A stretch of DNA of 64,000 nucleotides, taken from the NCBI GenBank assembly GCA_018266435.1, contig JAFEAL010000009.1:1-64000 (forward strand), read 5' to 3'. This document shows positions 16,486 through 25,427 of this stretch, piece after piece (within the stretch, counting starts at the first letter, position 1; the number at the start of each line of letters is the position of its first letter). Origin of the DNA: Bacteroidota bacterium. Its GTDB lineage: Bacteria > Bacteroidota > Bacteroidia > Cytophagales > Cyclobacteriaceae. Under the pieces are notes generated by a model, which saw only the letters and a list, made by a program, of their open reading frames with translations, made no database searches and was not told the origin of the DNA. A program made the translations under genes and the position numbers.

Positions 16486-19164
16486 TTATTCGTGCTTCAG
16501 GCTATTGACCGGGTTCGTCCACACTGTTTTCAGGGTCTGGTAGCTAATCGTTGCCCCTGCTATTAGCAATGAAATTGCACCTGCCCCGATAAATATTCCA
16601 ACCCCGATTGAAACGTGATACTCAAACGTAGAAAGCCAGTTACTCATAAAATACCACGTAACCGGTACCGATACCACCAGGCACACAACGATTAACATTA
16701 CATATTCTTTAGAGAGCAACACAAGCAAAGAGTTTTCCGTTGCTCCCATCACTTTGCGTATGCTGATTTCCTTAATTCTGCTTTGCATGGCTAACGAAGC
16801 CAATGCATATAGCCCGAGACTGCCAATGATAATCGCCAGCAATGCTGCGATGCTTACTATTTTTCCTAAGTTCTGGTCACTTCGATATTGGTTGGCCATT
16901 GCCTGATCTACAAAAGAAAAAGAAAATTCTCCTTCACTATCCAATTTATCCCAGGTTTTATGTACGTGGTCAATTGATGCCTGCATATCTATGGGCTTGA
17001 GGCGTATCAGTAATTTGGGGATCGGTGAATTATCTACATTCACATTTTCGATACCACTAAAAATAATAGACGGGTCTTCAACAAGTACCAACGGCTGTAC
17101 TTTGGTGTACAGCGAAGCATAATTAAAGTCTTTCACAACACCAATGATTTCGTGGTCATTGAACTTGCTGCCGGGAATTTTTTTACCGATTGCGTCCTTC
17201 CAACCGTATTCTTTGGCAAAAGCCTCGTTCACAATCACTGATCGCCTTTTGTCTGATGGAACTTTTTCTGAAAAATTTCGGCCATTTTTTAGTTCCATTT
17301 TCATGGCTGGGATATAATTTTCATCCACCACATTCATATTAAACGTACGGTAAGCTTTTTTTTCATCGGTATAGCCAAGTCTTACCCATACTCCGTTTCC
17401 AAAATCGTGCGATGCCGCACATACTGAAATAATGTTCGGAAAATTGGCGAGTTCTGTTTTAAATTTTTCGGCTGTCTCAAACCCGGCTGCAACACGTTTT
17501 ATCATCCCACCGGTGCGTGGTGCATTTAATTGCACAACCATCAACTGCTCCTTATCAAACCCCATATTTTTATTTTGCAAATAGCTCAACTGTTCGCGCA
17601 TAAGTAGTGTGCTTGAGATGAGAAAAATAGAAAGAATCAATTGTACACCTACTAAAATTTTTCGTACACGTTGCCTTTCGTTTCCTGCCTGAGCCGATCC
17701 CTTCAGAATGGTTATAGGTTTAAACGATGAAAGTATCAGAGCCGGATAACATCCTGAAATCAACCCGATAATCATCAAAAGAAATACAATCAGCAGCAAA
17801 GTAAACTTGTTAAAGGAAAACAACAGTTGCTTGCCTGCCAACTCATTGAACAACGGCAGGTTTAATAGTGAGAGCCCAACACCAATAATCAATGCGATAA
17901 ATGTAACAATCACAGCCTCACCGATAAACTGGGCTATCAGTTGAGTACGCAAGGCACCGACTACTTTGCGAATGCCTACTTCTTTTGCGCGCTGCATGGA
18001 TCGGCCAATGGAAAGCGTTACGAAATTGATGCAGGCTACAAACAAGATCAAGCCGGCAATCGCCATGAGCACGTAAGAATATTTTGGGTTGCTCACCTGG
18101 GCAATTCCTGCCGGAAACGAAGTATTCAAATGAATATCGGTGATCGGCTGAAGACCGGGAGCATATTTGCTTTTCTTAAATTCTTCTTCTCCGATAATGG
18201 TCTTAAAAAGTGAAGGAAATTTTTTTTCTACTGCCGGTGCACCGGCTCCATCCTGAAGTAAAATATAAGTTTCGGGAATAATGTTAAACCACGAAGAGGT
18301 CAACAATTCTTTATTATATAGCTTAGACAGATTTAAATCGGATATCAAGATATCAAATTGAATACTTGAATTAGTCGGGGGGTTGTCAGCAACGGCTTTT
18401 ACTGTAAATTCTTCAAACTGTTCGCCCAACTGAATTGAAACAATTTTATTGATCGGATCACTGGTACCAAAGTATTTATCGGCCATTCTTTTACTGAGCA
18501 CCACATTGCTTTGGCCACTCAAAGCATGAGCTCTGACTCCCGTGAGCAATTCAAAATCAAAAACATCAAAAAAATGCTGCCCCACAACGGCCACCGTTTC
18601 ATTGAATAGGCTCTCTCCTATTTTTACATGCGAATCGATATTCTTGATCCTTACCTGCTGTTCTACTTCTGGTAAATTATCTTTCAGCGCAGGCCCCATC
18701 GGGAATGGCGTAACGGTATACAAGAATTGCTGTTTTTCTCCCCAATCTTCTTTTCCGTACACCCTAAAAATGCGATTTGCTTTTGAATGAAACGTGTCGA
18801 AGGTTAGTTCATCGCGTACAAACAACGAGATCAGGATGCAACACATAATGCCCAGCCCAAGGCCAAGCACATTGATCAGCGAGTGAGCCTTTGCGCGCCA
18901 CAAGGTGCGAAAAGCAATTTTAATATAATTTCTAAACATGGTATTTTGAAAAAAAGAGTTTGAAAATTTATTTCTGAATAAGATGGACGGCCGGAAGAAT
19001 TTTAAAACGTTGAGCGTAAAATATAAGCGGGCTTTTCGGCTGCCCACCTGCAACAAATCATTTTGAAATTGCTCCACCAAATCTCCTTCAATACTCTCGT
19101 GCAAGTATGGCGGGCAGTACCACTCCAAAAACCTAAGCGCATAACCGGGCGGCTTGTTATTCAT
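16486..19164 (-). CDS. MacB/FtsX-type ABC transporter permease with N-terminal prefix domain (second of pair)
   Basis: An 892-residue permease. Residues 1-75 form a short soluble prefix (PPGYALRFLEWYCPPYLHESIEGDLVEQF) seen in permeases that travel with PadR regulators. Then one helix and a large periplasmic MacB-type domain (about 120-360), three helices, a second periplasmic domain and three more helices ending with ISIRKVMGATENSLLVLLSKEY, the FtsX signature. No ATPase gene is adjacent, so the partner must be elsewhere. Its start overlaps the end of the upstream permease by 8 bp. Such permeases export lipids, peptides or act mechanically; substrate unknown. Confidence 0.85.
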   Translation of the reverse strand: MNNKPPGYALRFLEWYCPPYLHESIEGDLVEQFQNDLLQVGSRKARLYFTLNVLKFFRPSILFRNKFSNSFFQNTMFRNYIKIAFRTLWRAKAHSLINVLGLGLGIMCCILISLFVRDELTFDTFHSKANRIFRVYGKEDWGEKQQFLYTVTPFPMGPALKDNLPEVEQQVRIKNIDSHVKIGESLFNETVAVVGQHFFDVFDFELLTGVRAHALSGQSNVVLSKRMADKYFGTSDPINKIVSIQLGEQFEEFTVKAVADNPPTNSSIQFDILISDLNLSKLYNKELLTSSWFNIIPETYILLQDGAGAPAVEKKFPSLFKTIIGEEEFKKSKYAPGLQPITDIHLNTSFPAGIAQVSNPKYSYVLMAIAGLILFVACINFVTLSIGRSMQRAKEVGIRKVVGALRTQLIAQFIGEAVIVTFIALIIGVGLSLLNLPLFNELAGKQLLFSFNKFTLLLIVFLLMIIGLISGCYPALILSSFKPITILKGSAQAGNERQRVRKILVGVQLILSIFLISSTLLMREQLSYLQNKNMGFDKEQLMVVQLNAPRTGGMIKRVAAGFETAEKFKTELANFPNIISVCAASHDFGNGVWVRLGYTDEKKAYRTFNMNVVDENYIPAMKMELKNGRNFSEKVPSDKRRSVIVNEAFAKEYGWKDAIGKKIPGSKFNDHEIIGVVKDFNYASLYTKVQPLVLVEDPSIIFSGIENVNVDNSPIPKLLIRLKPIDMQASIDHVHKTWDKLDSEGEFSFSFVDQAMANQYRSDQNLGKIVSIAALLAIIIGSLGLYALASLAMQSRIKEISIRKVMGATENSLLVLLSKEYVMLIVVCLVVSVPVTWYFMSNWLSTFEYHVSIGVGIFIGAGAISLLIAGATISYQTLKTVWTNPVNSLKHE

Positions 19165-21823
19165 ACTTCAAAGTCTCGACCGGATTTATCAATGCAGTTT
19201 TGAGCGCGTGATAACTTACGGTGGCCAGCGCAATAACCAACCCCGATACTATACTCACAGCAAATAATTCCCAACTCATGGCAATAGAAAACTTAAAACT
19301 GATAAGCCACTTGTTCATCACATACCATGACACCGGCACGGCCAGTACAAATGTAATGAGCGATAGCCACACATATTGTTTGTTGAGCAAAATAAAAATG
19401 GAAGGCAGCCCGGCACCCAACACTTTTCTAATTCCAATCTCTTTGGTACGGTTTACCGCATTGATGCCCGCCAACCCAAATAAACCCATACACGAAATCA
19501 AAATAGCGAAACCTGTAGCGAGCCCTGTAATGCTCATCCATCGCTGATAACTTTCGTATTGCTTTGCTACATCCTGATCCAGAAAAGTATAATCAAATGG
19601 CTTATCAGGAAAAAGTTCTTTCCATAGGTTGCGAACTTTGTCAAGAGATGCCGGAACATTTCCCGCCTCCACCCGCACAAGCAATGTAGTGAGATAGCCA
19701 ACGTTCTTTTTGTCCATCGATAGAAACATCGGCTCAATCGTTCTTTCAAGCGAAAGAAAATGATAATCTTTCACCACACCAATCACTTGCGAACCGATGC
19801 CAACCGTGTCTTCGCGCCAATTCAAATGTTCGTTCAACGGATCAGTCCACTTCATGTCTTTCACCAATGCTTCATTAACAATGATCGCAGAAGAATCTGA
19901 AAATATATTTCCATCAAAATTTCTTCCCTGCAAAAGTTGAATGCCAAGTGTGGAGAGATAATTTGGATCAACTGCAAAAACATAAGCCGATTTTTGTTCG
20001 TCCTTGATTTTATATCCATAACGCGAATAACCTTGATTGAAAGAAGAACTTGTTCCTGACACTGCAACTATTCCGCTCTCATTTTGTGCACGTGTTCTGA
20101 AACGTTCCACAGCTTTGTTTGCTTCTTCATTCCAGCCAGTTTGTGTTGGGATTACAAGCGTCTGATCTTTGTTGTAGCCGAGATCTTTTGTAGCAACAAA
20201 TTTCATTTGACGATACATGATCACCGAGCAAATGATCAGGCTCGCTGATAAAAAGAACTGCAACACCACAAGCGGTTTTGTAAAGCCTGCCTGAAGCCGT
20301 GAAGTAAATTGTCCTTTTAAAACCAATGCCGGCTGAAAGTGTGAAAGAAAAGCAGACGGATAACTTCCCGCCAAAAGTCCAACAACAAAAGTAAGCACAA
20401 ACCCAATGCTCAATAATTCTATCCAATCTTTCCATTCGATCGCAATTCCTTTCCCTGTAAATTGATTGAACGAAGGAAGAAAAAGAACAACAAGTATAAT
20501 TCCGATTAACATAGAGATGCACGCCAGCAATAAAGATTCAAATCCAAATTGATACATGAGCTGTTTGCGGCCAGCACCAGCCGCTTTTCGCACACCCACT
20601 TCTTTCCTTCGCGATGCGGATGTAGTGAGTGCAAGTGAAATGTAGTTGATACACGCAATCACCAAAACTAACAAAGCGATTCCGCCAAGAATATAAGAGT
20701 ATTGCGGATCGCTGACTTTGTGCCAGCCGATGGATTTCATCAAGTGAATGTCAGGCAATGGAGTGAATAGAAGCTCAAGCATCTTCACATTTTTTGGAAT
20801 GGGAATGGTGGCTTCCTTTCTCCACTTCTCTAACTTATCGCCCATGTATTTTTGAACAACTTTATCAAGATTGGCTCTGAATTTTAATGTATCTGTTTTT
20901 TCAACAAGTTGAACAAAGCAAGGTGTGTTGAAGTTTCCCCATTGTGTCATTTGCCTTTCGTAGCGAGGACGGTTTTCTTCGGGTATCAATATTTTAAAAT
21001 CAAAACTTGAATTGACAGGAGGAGCTTCAATGATTCCGGCTACAGTAAAAAGTTTCTCACCTTCGTTGTCGATGGAAATTGTTTTTCCCATCGGGTCGTC
21101 CTTTCCAAAATATTTTTCAGCGATAGCAGGTGTAATAACTACATCGAGTTTGTTGTCAAAAAGTTTTTCTGCATTGCCTGCAAGCAATTTGAAAGAAAAC
21201 ATCTTGAAAAAATCTTTGTCCGTATAGGAAATCTTTTCGGAAAAGATTTTGTCTTGATAACGCAGCACACCGCTGTAATCTTGGTTGAAGCGCGTTGCAT
21301 ATTTTATTTCAGGCAATTCATCCTTCAAGGCATTTCGAAGCCCCAGTTGAAGCCATGCTTCACGATTGTACGGATGTTTAGGATCCTGCTGCCACGTGTC
21401 GTAGCTTTTTGCTTCCATCCGGTATATCTGGTTTTTGTTGAGATGGATTTGATCAAAACTCTTTTCATCTTTAATAAATAGATAAATAAGGATGCAAAAA
21501 GAAATTCCGATGCTCAAACCAAATGCATTGATGAAAGAAAACATTTTCCGTTTGAGGATGTTGCGCGTTGCCACTTTAAAATAATTTCCGATCATAATGG
21601 TTTCTGTTAACTGGATTCTGAATTTGTTTCTTAGGATTATCGATGGTCTGAAAAAGTTGAGCGTGTTCCAAAACAAATTTCGGTTGGCCTTCTGCCTGCC
21701 CAGTACTTTCAAATCCTCTTCAAATTTTTCAACTAAATCGCCTTCAATGCCTTCTGTTAATTCTGGCGGGCAGAACCAATGAAGGAATCGAATGATCCAT
21801 TGAGGTCCTTTAATTTCTTTCAT
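19157..21823 (-). CDS. MacB/FtsX-type ABC transporter permease with N-terminal prefix domain (first of pair)
   Basis: An 888-residue paralogue of the next gene with the same architecture: prefix domain (WIIRFLHWFCPPELTEGIEGDLVEKF), helix, MacB-like periplasmic domain, three helices with RRKEVGVRKAAGAGRKQL, a second periplasmic domain and terminal helices with TKEIGIRKVLGAGLPSIF. I chose the ATG at 21823; the frame can be read from a TTG at 21835. It follows the PadR gene by 12 bp, giving a PadR-permease-permease operon. Similar length and order suggest an old tandem duplication rather than a recent one, since the sequences differ widely. Confidence 0.85.
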   Translation of the reverse strand: MKEIKGPQWIIRFLHWFCPPELTEGIEGDLVEKFEEDLKVLGRQKANRNLFWNTLNFFRPSIILRNKFRIQLTETIMIGNYFKVATRNILKRKMFSFINAFGLSIGISFCILIYLFIKDEKSFDQIHLNKNQIYRMEAKSYDTWQQDPKHPYNREAWLQLGLRNALKDELPEIKYATRFNQDYSGVLRYQDKIFSEKISYTDKDFFKMFSFKLLAGNAEKLFDNKLDVVITPAIAEKYFGKDDPMGKTISIDNEGEKLFTVAGIIEAPPVNSSFDFKILIPEENRPRYERQMTQWGNFNTPCFVQLVEKTDTLKFRANLDKVVQKYMGDKLEKWRKEATIPIPKNVKMLELLFTPLPDIHLMKSIGWHKVSDPQYSYILGGIALLVLVIACINYISLALTTSASRRKEVGVRKAAGAGRKQLMYQFGFESLLLACISMLIGIILVVLFLPSFNQFTGKGIAIEWKDWIELLSIGFVLTFVVGLLAGSYPSAFLSHFQPALVLKGQFTSRLQAGFTKPLVVLQFFLSASLIICSVIMYRQMKFVATKDLGYNKDQTLVIPTQTGWNEEANKAVERFRTRAQNESGIVAVSGTSSSFNQGYSRYGYKIKDEQKSAYVFAVDPNYLSTLGIQLLQGRNFDGNIFSDSSAIIVNEALVKDMKWTDPLNEHLNWREDTVGIGSQVIGVVKDYHFLSLERTIEPMFLSMDKKNVGYLTTLLVRVEAGNVPASLDKVRNLWKELFPDKPFDYTFLDQDVAKQYESYQRWMSITGLATGFAILISCMGLFGLAGINAVNRTKEIGIRKVLGAGLPSIFILLNKQYVWLSLITFVLAVPVSWYVMNKWLISFKFSIAMSWELFAVSIVSGLVIALATVSYHALKTALINPVETLKYE

Positions 21824-21835
21824 TCTAAAAAACAA

Positions 21836-22165
21836 TCAGCCTGTTATTTTCAATTGTGGAACCAATTTCCATAACTGCACCTGTTGTTCTTTCTTGGCAC
21901 GAAGCATGGCAAGCCCGGCATTGGTGATAGTAAAAATCCGTTTTCTTCTTCCGCCCCGTGCATTCGTTGCGCCTCCCATGCTCGATTTCACATAGCCTTT
22001 ATCTTCAAGTCGATACAGCGTAACATGAACCGCGCTAAGGTTTACTTTGCGACCAACCCGTTCTATTATTTCATTTACGATAGCATTGCCGTAGGCATCT
22101 TCTTGTAAAATTCCCACCATGGTAAGAACAAGTTCTTCAAATTCACCGAGGTATTCTTTTTGCAT
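21836..22165 (-). CDS. PadR-family transcriptional regulator
   Basis: A 109-residue winged-helix protein. The N-terminal helix (YLGEFEELVLTMVGILQ), the HTH (LSAVHVTLYRLEDKGYVKS) and the wing (RRKRIFTITNAGLAML) are standard for PadR. It most likely represses the permease pair immediately downstream; this gene order recurs in Bacteroidota and Acidobacteria. The ligand is unknown. Confidence 0.92.
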   Translation of the reverse strand: MQKEYLGEFEELVLTMVGILQEDAYGNAIVNEIIERVGRKVNLSAVHVTLYRLEDKGYVKSSMGGATNARGGRRKRIFTITNAGLAMLRAKKEQQVQLWKLVPQLKITG

Positions 22166-22184
22166 TTGTCTATGTTTTGTAAAA

Positions 22185-22192
22185 CAAATATA
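22185..22192 (-). promoter_or_regulatory. -7 box in front of padR
   Basis: TATATTTG on the minus strand, 20 bp before the padR start. A TTTA at 20-nt spacing is the only -33 candidate. Confidence 0.4.
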
Positions 22193-22226
22193 CGCATTAC
22201 TCTATAATTTGTTAAAGAAATAAATA

Positions 22227-22257
22227 AAAAAACTTTGACTGGGTATCAAAGTTTTTT
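22227..22257 (-). terminator. Terminator of the 35-residue basic protein gene
   Basis: Perfect 12-bp inverted repeat AAAAAACTTTGA / TCAAAGTTTTTT with a 7-nt loop. It works on either strand, and the only upstream gene is the small one on the minus strand ending at 22349. Confidence 0.7.
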
Positions 22258-22348
22258 AGAATTGTGTTTTCAGGAAGAAAGAATTTTTTAAGTCGGAAAA
22301 ACGAATGTTCCGCTTATTCGTTGGCTGCGCAACAACAACTAGAAAAAA

Positions 22349-22456
22349 TCAGAAATTCTTACCTGCGCGTTTAGCTTTTTTTTCAGCGCGTTTTTCTTTA
22401 AGCGATTTCTTGGCTTCTTTCTTAGTCTCTTTCTTTTTATCCATTCCTTTTGACAT
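22349..22456 (-). CDS. 35-residue lysine-rich small protein
   Basis: ATG at 22456 gives 35 residues, roughly half of them Lys, Arg or Glu in heptad-like order (begins MSKGMDKKKETKKEAKK, ends KAKRAGKNF). It has no hydrophobic residues to speak of, so it is either an extended nucleic-acid or ribosome-binding peptide or a lone charged helix. Its reality is supported by a full promoter 26 bp upstream and a strong terminator 90 bp downstream. Similar tiny basic proteins are, from memory, found in other Bacteroidota, with no assigned function. A chance frame is the alternative. Confidence 0.65.
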   Translation of the reverse strand: MSKGMDKKKETKKEAKKSLKEKRAEKKAKRAGKNF

Positions 22457-22481
22457 AAAATTTTGGTTTTAAGTTGTTACT

Positions 22482-22512
22482 CAAAAGTAATTAGTCGGTT
22501 GGCAATTGTCAA
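22482..22512 (-). promoter_or_regulatory. Promoter of the 35-residue basic protein gene
   Basis: Minus strand TTG (22512-22510), 20-nt spacer, TACTTTTG (22489-22482), a full Bacteroidota promoter match. It abuts the divergent yebC promoter. Confidence 0.65.
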
Positions 22513-22517
22513 GAGAC

Positions 22518-22547
22518 TTGGACAATGGGCTATAAACGTTATTTTTG
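22518..22547 (+). promoter_or_regulatory. Promoter of yebC
   Basis: TTG (22518-22520), 19-nt spacer, TATTTTTG (22540-22547), with the start codon 20 bp further on. Full Bacteroidota match. Confidence 0.65.
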
Positions 22548-22567
22548 TCGCGTTAATTTTCTAACCC

Positions 22568-23275
22568 ATGGGACGCATTTTTGAAAAACGAAAACACAAA
22601 ATGTTTGCTCGCTTCGACAAGATGGCGAAAGCATTTACCCGCATCGGCAAAGACATAGCCATTGCCGTAAAGCAAGCCGGGCCAAACCCCGATAACAACC
22701 CGAAACTACGGATGGCTATACAAAATGCCAAAGGCGTAAACATGCCCAAAGACCGGGTGGAGTCGGCCATCAAACGGGCTTCCTCTAAAGAGGAAAAAGA
22801 TTTTCAGGAAGTAGTGTACGAAGGCTATGCCCCGCACGGTGTACCGGTAGTGGTCGAGTGCGCCACGGATAATCCTACCCGAACGGTAGCCAACATTCGT
22901 CTTCACTTTTCTAAAAACGGAGGCAACATGGGCAACTCAGGGTCGGTGGCTTTTATGTTTGAACGGAAAGGGGTATTCAAGTTTGATCCCGCTAAACTGA
23001 ATTTATCAGAAATTGAATTAGACTTAATTGATGCCGGAGCGGAAGATATTCAACAAGATGAAGAAGAGATAACCATTTATACCAAGTTTACCGAGTTTGG
23101 TCATTTTCTAAAATTTCTTGAAAATAAAAAAATGGATGCCAAAAGTTCTACGTTACAATACATTCCTACAACTACCAAAGAATTATCAGAAAACGAGCAG
23201 GATGAAGTGTTAAAGTGCATTGAGGCCATCGAGGAAGATGAAGACGTGCAAAACGTGTATCATAACCTGGCATAA
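22568..23275 (+). CDS. YebC/PmpR family protein (TACO1 type)
   Basis: A 235-residue three-domain YebC protein. The N-terminal basic stretch with AFTRIGKDIAIAVKQAGPNPDNNPKLRMAI and NMPKDRVESAIKRA is the family signature. Family members are described as transcription regulators, and more recently as factors that relieve ribosome stalling; the sequence does not decide between them. Monocistronic with its own promoter and a strong terminator. Confidence 0.95.
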   Translation: MGRIFEKRKHKMFARFDKMAKAFTRIGKDIAIAVKQAGPNPDNNPKLRMAIQNAKGVNMPKDRVESAIKRASSKEEKDFQEVVYEGYAPHGVPVVVECATDNPTRTVANIRLHFSKNGGNMGNSGSVAFMFERKGVFKFDPAKLNLSEIELDLIDAGAEDIQQDEEEITIYTKFTEFGHFLKFLENKKMDAKSSTLQYIPTTTKELSENEQDEVLKCIEAIEEDEDVQNVYHNLA

Positions 23276-23313
23276 AAAAGAGCCGACTCTAATTGAGTCG
23301 GCTCTTTTCTTTT
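23276..23313. terminator. Bidirectional terminator after yebC
   Basis: Perfect 14-bp stem AAAAGAGCCGACTC / GAGTCGGCTCTTTT with a 5-nt loop and T-rich tail. It serves yebC (+) and the convergent barrel gene (-). Confidence 0.85.
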
Positions 23314-23327
23314 AACGATACTAAAAA

Positions 23328-23821
23328 TTATTTTCCGGGAAAAACATAAGCAGCCCGCAAACCAACATAACTAAAGTCGGTGACTGCATTGTAACGGAAT
23401 GAAAAATCAAATTTATTAACACGATACCCGAGTACCGGTGCAAAACCAAATCGAGTAGTGCTACCTGATGCGCCTCCTGAACTGGCTGATAAAAAATAGA
23501 GACCAATATCTGCACCTACATACGCCCCACTATTGCTCTCCTTCACATAGTATTTTACACCTCCTGTAACAGGCACTGCTGTAATGGAAGTGATACCGTT
23601 TTTACCGGCAAAGAGTTAAACCCGATAGAAGCCGTCCAGTTTAATTGTTTTTGAATGGCTGCTTCGTAGCGGGCATCAATACCCCAACCCATGCCCCAGT
23701 AGTTTGACCAGTTTCCGGTGGGTATGCCCGCATTAAAGCCGGCAGAAAACTGGGCAAATGCCGATGATGCGCTGAGTACAACGAACGCTAAGACAAGAAA
23801 ATTGAATTTGTTGTTTTTCAT
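23328..23821 (-). pseudogene. Frameshifted outer-membrane beta-barrel gene
   Basis: Two overlapping frames make one barrel protein. The first (ATG at 23821) has a signal peptide ending AFAQ and FSAGFNAGIPTGNW, and goes off course after NSLPVK. The second continues with NGITSITAVPVTGGVKYYV and ends GLRAAYVFPGK. Both align along their length with the intact neighbour at 24000-24536. Adding one base to the five-T run at 23599-23603 (plus strand) restores a 164-residue protein. The promoter is intact. This could be a recent mutation, phase variation at a short homopolymer, or a sequencing or assembly error. Confidence 0.8.
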
Positions 23822-23843
23822 GAATAGATTTATTTGGTTGGTT

Positions 23844-23873
23844 CAAAGGTAAACAAGAAAAAATTGCTGTCAA
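23844..23873 (-). promoter_or_regulatory. Promoter of the frameshifted barrel gene
   Basis: Minus strand TTG (23873-23871), 19-nt spacer, TACCTTTG (23851-23844); a full match 23 bp before the start codon. Confidence 0.6.
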
Positions 23874-23935
23874 TGCCTGTATGAACTGAAATGTATTGGG
23901 GTACCCGGCTCAAGAGAGCCAGCTCTATAAATAAT

Positions 23936-23969
23936 AAAAAAAGGCTGCCCTTATGAGACAGCCTTTTTT
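23936..23969 (-). terminator. Terminator after the intact barrel gene
   Basis: Stem AAAAAAGGCTG / CAGCCTTTTTT with an 11-nt loop, 31 bp past the stop of the gene at 24000-24536. Confidence 0.75.
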
Positions 23970-23999
23970 ACCTAAACTAAATTAAAAGTTTATCTTATT

Positions 24000-24536
24000 T
24001 TATTTTCCAAAAACATAAGCTACGCGAATGTTAAAATAATTTGCGTTGGATACGATTTGAAATGATGCTCCGAAATCAAGGTTACTTAAGTGGTACCCGG
24101 CTCCGGGTGCAAAAGAGAAATAGGTTGATGAAGAGGAGCCAGAATAGACCCCCGAACTTACTGAGGCTGAAACAATTGTGAACCCTAAATTAGCCCCTGC
24201 ATAAAACCCACTGTAACTTTTATCGAAATAGTATTTAACACCTCCCTGAATGGGTATCATGCCATACGATGCAGAAACAGTTGAGTTAGAACCCTTGGCG
24301 CCAAAATGTAAATACCCCAGGTTGGCAATCCAGTTTAACTTATCCTGAATGGGCGCTTCATACCTTGCCGAAGCTCCTATGCCCACGTTGGCCGCATCGC
24401 CAAAATTACCCATGGGAAGCCCCAGCTCAGCACCGGCCGAAAATTTTCCCGCCTGGGCAAATGAGCGGTTAACTCCCGCTAAGAGTAGAGTTGAGAAAAC
24501 AAATAGACTTACGATGGTTTTTGAGTTTGATTTCAT
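24000..24536 (-). CDS. Outer-membrane beta-barrel protein (OmpW/OmpA-barrel-like)
   Basis: A 178-residue exported small barrel. The signal peptide ends SFAQ; then FSAGAELGLPMGNF and repeated amphipathic strands, ending FNIRVAYVFGK with an aromatic near the terminus. It is the intact paralogue of the frameshifted gene next door. The function of such eight-stranded barrels in Bacteroidota is mostly unknown. The lipoprotein gene upstream ends 31 bp before its start, so the two may be cotranscribed. Confidence 0.78.
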   Translation of the reverse strand: MKSNSKTIVSLFVFSTLLLAGVNRSFAQAGKFSAGAELGLPMGNFGDAANVGIGASARYEAPIQDKLNWIANLGYLHFGAKGSNSTVSASYGMIPIQGGVKYYFDKSYSGFYAGANLGFTIVSASVSSGVYSGSSSSTYFSFAPGAGYHLSNLDFGASFQIVSNANYFNIRVAYVFGK

Positions 24537-24567
24537 AGTTGGTTGAGTTTATTTGTGCGTTTTATTA

Positions 24568-25323
24568 TTACCATGTACCACTGCCGGTTACTGTTACTCC
24601 ATCCGTATCGTATAATGTCCATGTGCCGTGCCCATCTGCACCCCACGTATATTTATACGCAAGTAAAGCGCTGGCTCCAGTTCCGTTATACCCTACAATA
24701 TTTCCTGATTTATCATTGTTCACTGTTATGACAAAATAATCCGGTCCCGTGTTGTCTGTGTACGTAAACACATACTGAGAGGCATTTTTTGTCCAATTGT
24801 ATTCAGCTGTAACTACACTTGGGTTGGCGCCTTGATAATCATAAACTTTCAAGTCTCCCAAGCTGCCATCTTTTTGTTCACTGGCATTGATCACTTTAAT
24901 CCAACTTGCATTGGGTGAAGCCCGGAAAAAATATTCCCACAAGTAAGATGTACCTTCATCGGTAACCTGATAACCAACTGCTTGCCCGGTGCCCGGGTCA
25001 GTATATGTCCAGGTTTGCGTGGTGGATTCTGTAGCCGCTATGCGTGCGTTAGAGGCCGTGATCTTACCAGAATTAGTTCCACCTGCCGGAACTACTAACT
25101 CAGAGGTGAATGTTGTTAGCCCATTGGCTGCAGCAATATATCCTGTTACAGAAGCAGCGTATGAATTATTTTGCGCATACGTACTCATTGCACTTGGCAA
25201 TTGAACAGGTGTAACGGTTATCTTTGCATTTTGCAAAGCCGGTGTGGGGGTTGTTGAGTTGTTTTTTGAGCAAGCCAACAAGCCCACTAAAGGGATAAGT
25301 AATAAAATTCGATTCGTTTTCAT
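24568..25323 (-). CDS. Lipoprotein of unknown function
   Basis: A 251-residue protein with a lipoprotein signal (LLIPLVGLLAC, Cys18 lipidated), a Thr/Pro/Asn-rich linker and a C-terminal domain of regular strands with many Tyr, Trp and Gly (LLAYKYTWGADGHGTWTLYD). The pattern resembles surface lipoproteins with beta-sandwich or YD-like strands, but no family was recognised. It is probably anchored in the outer membrane. Confidence 0.7.
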   Translation of the reverse strand: MKTNRILLLIPLVGLLACSKNNSTTPTPALQNAKITVTPVQLPSAMSTYAQNNSYAASVTGYIAAANGLTTFTSELVVPAGGTNSGKITASNARIAATESTTQTWTYTDPGTGQAVGYQVTDEGTSYLWEYFFRASPNASWIKVINASEQKDGSLGDLKVYDYQGANPSVVTAEYNWTKNASQYVFTYTDNTGPDYFVITVNNDKSGNIVGYNGTGASALLAYKYTWGADGHGTWTLYDTDGVTVTGSGTW

Positions 25324-25375
25324 AATTGAGTGTTGTTGTTTGAGTTTGAATACTCAAAATTCTTTCTTTCAACAC

Positions 25376-25401
25376 AAAAAAATATCCCCCGAAAAGGGGA
25401 T
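25376..25401 (-). terminator. Terminator after the BamA-like gene
   Basis: On the minus strand ATCCCC / GGGGAT with a short loop, followed by ATTTTTTT. It separates the purL-BamA-like operon from the lipoprotein gene. Confidence 0.75.
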
Positions 25402-25427
25402 TTTAGATATAAACCGGATTAAAAAAA

